Below are positions 60,328 to 64,000 of a stretch of DNA of 64,000 nt, piece after piece. The notes beneath the pieces are model-generated. The model was given only the letters and a program-made list of their open reading frames with translations. It was not told where the DNA came from and made no database searches. Source of the stretch: Orobanche coerulescens (Eukaryota > Streptophyta > Magnoliopsida > Lamiales > Orobanchaceae); NCBI GenBank assembly GCA_033398695.1, contig CM065814.1, forward strand, positions 21,915,501-21,979,500, given 5' to 3'. Every line of letters begins with the position of its first letter. Position 1 is the first letter of the stretch. The translations under genes and the position numbers were made by a program.

Positions 60328-61084
60328 AAAGACTCCACGAAGCTTCCTTAGATGGCCTAACGTGAGAATATTGATCTTTTTTCAAAAAACAAATTATATG
60401 TGAGATACCGATATCATTTCAAATTTTCAATCACCGTACGGTCATGTGCCAGTGATTAGACAAAAAAGCCTCAAATTTAAAAAGCTCTCTAAATAATATC
60501 TTGCGAATGGTCAAAAATAAGGTTCGGAATGACCATAAAGTACTCCAGTTAAGACACATACATCTAAGTTAAAAGATTCATCCTTTCTGAATAAACCGGA
60601 AAAAAAAAAATCATTTCCGATATCATTATCGTTTTAAATAAAAATATATATAAAAGGATTAGACGAGTATATATTTGATGTTTCAGTCAGGCAAACGATT
60701 ATTTATTTATTGAATAGGATTTGAGTACTTCACATATTAATAATTAACCTGGCTCACAAGTCATATAGCATCAGTTAATACCATTTAGAATAACCTTGCA
60801 TCATCTATGTATTAATTCCCATGTGACAATGAATTATCTAGAATTCCATCTTAAGCTAAAAAGCCAAATTAACATGACACGGTGCATGACGTTTTGGGAT
60901 TACGTACGGTTAATAAAGGCAAAACCCGGCCATCTGGCCTATATGGTCTTGGTAATTAGCATTCGTAGTGTTATGAATTTTTACAAATCAATAACCATGA
61001 AGTCATGTCAGTTAACCATATTTTTTTTATAAACTTATCACTAGTCCATATCTAGGTCCCAATTAATTTATCTATGTCATTGGT
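60328..61084. other. Intergenic sequence between SINEs
   Basis: AT-rich, no coding signal. The 78-codon frame at 60796-61032 has no recognisable domain. Confidence 0.5.
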
Positions 61085-61102
61085 TAACAAAATTAAATAC
61101 TT

Positions 61103-61340
61103 TTTTTTTATGACCCAGGTTTAATCCTGGGGGTTGTAGGTCCGATCCCTCATTCCTACACCCGGTTAAATCGCAAGTTATGCCTCAGCAACCCGGTTTT
61201 GAGGATGCTTCAACTGAATAAACACACAAGGTCCAAATTCCTGAAAAGAGCGAATGCTCCCACGAGGATTCGAACCCACGCTGCATGCCACCAGCGCGAA
61301 AGATATCCCCTCCTTTGCCACTAAGCTATGTCCTGGAGGA
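61103..61340 (-). mobile_element. SINE C, minus strand, 238 bp
   Basis: An 18-bp target-site duplication TAACAAAATTAAATACTT (61085-61102 and 61341-61358). On the minus strand, A box TAGCTTAGTGG and B box GGTTCGAATCC match the RNA polymerase III consensus exactly. The tail is a short A-run (plus-strand T at 61103-61109). It is a different family from SINE B and SINE A. Confidence 0.92.
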
Positions 61341-61358
61341 TAACAAAATTAAATACTT

Positions 61359-62892
61359 GAAGGTAGCATAAAGTGGATGAAATCTCGACAACAACTAAAA
61401 TAATTAACAACTTTATATTGCTGCTTGTAATTTATGCCATAGACATGTAAATTGTGTATGCCTTTTTAGTTATATAAAAATTAAAATTTCCAACAAGTAA
61501 TAAAATTCTTATTTTATAGTGTATGTCATTCAGCTGTAATTTAGTTTCACATCTAAATTTCTTTGTTATATCTGACAACTAAAATTCACATTCACAGTAG
61601 TTAATAATTAACTAACCACTTAGCTTACTGGTGTGACTCATCAATTTAAAATTGCACTTAGTATGAATCCATACGAAGTTCTTAAAGATCACCACTTTGT
61701 AAGTTTTCACAAACTTGCTTTTACTTGTTAAAATGAGTTGAGTTACATCAATATATTCACATGTTCTGCTTTTACTTAAATTTTTCTTTTTTATTTTTGA
61801 TTACCTTGATCAGATTAAACACGAACAAAATGTCTCATTTTTGAGGATTAATCGAGTCAAATTATTATTACCAATACATTTGATACTAGATTTTGCTCCC
61901 CTGTATACACGCGGTTATGTTAAATACAAACGTTAAAATATTTTGAATTGATTTTTATGCAAAGTGATAAAATATACATCCTTTAATTTAAAAAAATTTC
62001 CACTTTCAATCAGCTAGGATATCTTAATAATTAAACAAATATTGTGTGTATCCCTATTATATTCAATTTTATTTGAATTTATATAAAAACTAAATTTAAT
62101 AAATTGTAGAGATGATTTTTTAGATAAAAAAGTCCAACTTTAGGTAAGCTGAACTTAAACTAAATTTAAAAAATTGTAGATTTTTTCTAAATAGTAAAGT
62201 ATAATTTTAGGTAAACTAAGCTTCTAATTGGTCAATAAAAAATTAAGCACCCTGATTGGTCAATTAAATTTTAGGACAACTGTCTTTTATTAATATTAAA
62301 ATACTAGTCTTAGGGCATGTCTAATGGACGGGTAGTTCTAAATAAATTAGCGTTTAGGTTTTGTTTCAATATCTACTTTTTAAAAATGTGTCTTTTTAAA
62401 AGTCTCCATATTAATCCTCTTTTTAAAAAATCTTAAAAAAAATAGACGTTTACTTTGGGAGGGGGTTAGGAGGTTATTCCATTATATACTATCTACCAAT
62501 TAAAAACTTTTTCTCATTTTATTCTTTTTATTTTTAAGCTAATAGTTTAAACAATTATAACTTTTATGTATCAATTTTAATTTTGAAAAAAATGTATCAA
62601 ATTATTTCTTACTTCGTGCTCTTTAATTTGACATCCATATAGTATATATAAAATAATATAAATATAATTATAATATATTTAGATGATTAAAATATTTCAA
62701 TATAAAAATATAAGAATATTGAAGAAATATATATTTTTAGTTTATTTTCATAGCTTTTTAACAATTATTTGATTTTTAAGAATTATTTTGTTTTGATTAT
62801 AAAATAGTAAAATATATTACATTAATGTCAAATCATATAAAAATTTATATTAGTAAGAATATCGATTATATACTTTTAATAAAAGTTGATAA
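61359..62892. other. AT-rich intergenic sequence
   Basis: No coding signal. A degenerate tandem repeat of about 70-80 bases (aactaaattta.taaattgtaga...ttttaggtaa.ct) occurs at about 62085-62222. Confidence 0.5.
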
Positions 62893-62941
62893 TACAACAA
62901 CAACATTAGAGCCTTAGTCCCAAATTCTTTGGCTTATAATG
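62893..62941 (-). mobile_element. 49-bp RTE-type 3'-end insertion
   Basis: AAAGTTGATAA flanks the insert at 62882-62892 and 62942-62952. The minus strand reads ...GCCAAAGAATTTGGGACTAAGGCTCTAATG(TTG)n, the same RTE or SINE tail type as at 48527-48605. Confidence 0.75.
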
Positions 62942-62952
62942 AAAGTTGATAA

Positions 62953-63220
62953 CAATAAACATAATTTAATTTCTTATTTATAAAATTAGATATAAGACTC
63001 ATATCGTCTATATGAAAAAATAAATGCCAGCTTAATTAATTTACGATTTTCCTATCACGCGCTTCTCAGATCACATGATAAGAGTTTATAAATGAAATTA
63101 AATTAAATAATAGTATATGTATATGTGTGTGTATACTGATTCATGTACATTTTATGATAATTTAATAATATTATTGAAATTCGCTCACATATTATTAATA
63201 TAATAAAATATTTAACATTT
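62953..63220. other. AT-rich sequence, probably Helitron interior
   Basis: No coding signal. It lies just left of a Helitron 3' terminus. The 5' terminus of that element was not found. Confidence 0.4.
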
Positions 63221-63251
63221 TACGCCGTGCATCGCACGGGAGGACATCTAG
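63221..63251 (+). mobile_element. Helitron 3' terminus
   Basis: Hairpin CCGTGC-ATC-GCACGG (63225-63239), then GAGGACAT and CTAG (63248-63251) followed by T. A short GC hairpin about ten bases before CTAG, with insertion before T, is the signature of plant Helitron 3' ends. The element extends left for an unknown distance. Confidence 0.75.
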
Positions 63252-64000
63252 TATTTTCTAAAAATAAGATTATATGGATAAATAAAAAACGTGGCACGAG
63301 TCGTCGCACAACAAGATGAGTCACGATCACCACCATTACTCGTTGCCGATCACAAACTAATCAGTCCTACTGCGTAATGCGGGTATGCTAGCTATTTATT
63401 TATTCATGGTACAGCCAAGGCAACTACATTAAAAGGGCTGATGATGGGCCTATTCAATGAAGTATTAAACAGTCCAAAAGCAAACAGAGTTACTCACGTA
63501 TCTCATAATAGCTGATTAGATGTTTTATAAAGAAATGTGTGAATAAATATTGTGTTCATTCTTCAAATATAAGTTACTAGACATTTTAGTAAACAATTCT
63601 TCAAATCACACAGGTAAAGCTATTTTTTATTTCAGGAACAAAAACAGTGAATATATGCAGTATTTTATAATCTAATTGCTTTTAAATTATGTCAATAATA
63701 AACTTGTCAACAAAAAAAAAATACACATATACAAGTTGTATGTATACAAATATATATACATACATACTTCATGATTATACACAACCAATGTGTAGATACA
63801 TTTATAAAAACGTACAAATACGTTCCCTTATATAAATACATATAGTCCTCTATAATGTATTTATAGGAACAACTACTCTATATTGTATTTATACGAATAT
63901 ATATATATAGTGTAACTTTATTTTCAGAACCCTGTTAAGTGCGAGAATCTGGTAACCACTCAGACTCCTAATAATACATAATGTACATCATGTCAATGCA
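63252..64000. other. AT-rich intergenic sequence to window end
   Basis: No coding or RNA gene is visible. TATA-rich simple sequence is present at 63725-63910. Confidence 0.5.

Noticed and set aside
61255..61340. Possible tRNA gene on the minus strand
   Set aside because: Same reasoning: SINE C has an A-tail and target-site duplication and no complete cloverleaf.

Overview
This looks like a transposon-rich stretch of a flowering-plant nuclear genome, probably a eudicot. The evidence is the mix of Ty1/Copia and Ty3/Gypsy LTR retrotransposons, RTE-type LINEs, a CACTA DNA transposon, tRNA-derived SINEs, a Helitron end and a plant-type PNGase A-like gene. The style of the Gypsy polyproteins fits an asterid, perhaps Asteraceae, but that is inference. 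Nearly all of the window is nested or degraded mobile DNA. I see one host gene body, the PNGase A-like gene at 58.0-59.8 kb on the minus strand, plus one captured host-gene fragment (ribosomal protein L8/uL2 at 5.76-6.12 kb). I see no rRNA, functional tRNA or CRISPR array.

Layout. 1-6.7 kb: a decayed minus-strand Copia element (LTR, leader, RPL8 fragment, gag, integrase, RT and RNase H relics from right to left). 6.28-33.3 kb: a 13.5-kb head-to-tail tandem duplication. Each unit holds the Copia leader and LTR, an AT-rich spacer, a second complete but coding-dead Copia element (237-bp LTRs, AAAGG target-site duplication), a further AT-rich spacer and a minus-strand RTE LINE. 33.9-56.8 kb: a plus-strand Tekay-like chromovirus without gag. 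Its reverse transcriptase is split by a 13,251-bp CACTA transposon (37264-50514, TTG duplication), and its integrase tail is split by a second Gypsy element (52488-55890, ACATG duplication). 57.4-64 kb: AT-rich DNA with three SINEs with target-site duplications, the PNGase A-like gene, a short RTE-tail insertion and a Helitron 3' terminus.

How the parts relate. The order of events can be read from interrupted reading frames and target-site duplications: the Tekay-like element landed first, then the CACTA and the second Gypsy element entered it. On the left, the second Copia element was in place and probably accompanied by the LINE before the 13.5-kb block was duplicated; the two units have since gained different point mutations and stop codons. 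The CACTA element carries the usual transposase gene (broken by two frameshifts and one stop) and a multi-exon second gene that joins a transposase_24-like region, a coiled coil and a Ulp1/C48-type cysteine protease. The PNGase A-like gene is full length except for one in-frame stop, and a SINE sits just upstream of its probable TATA box.
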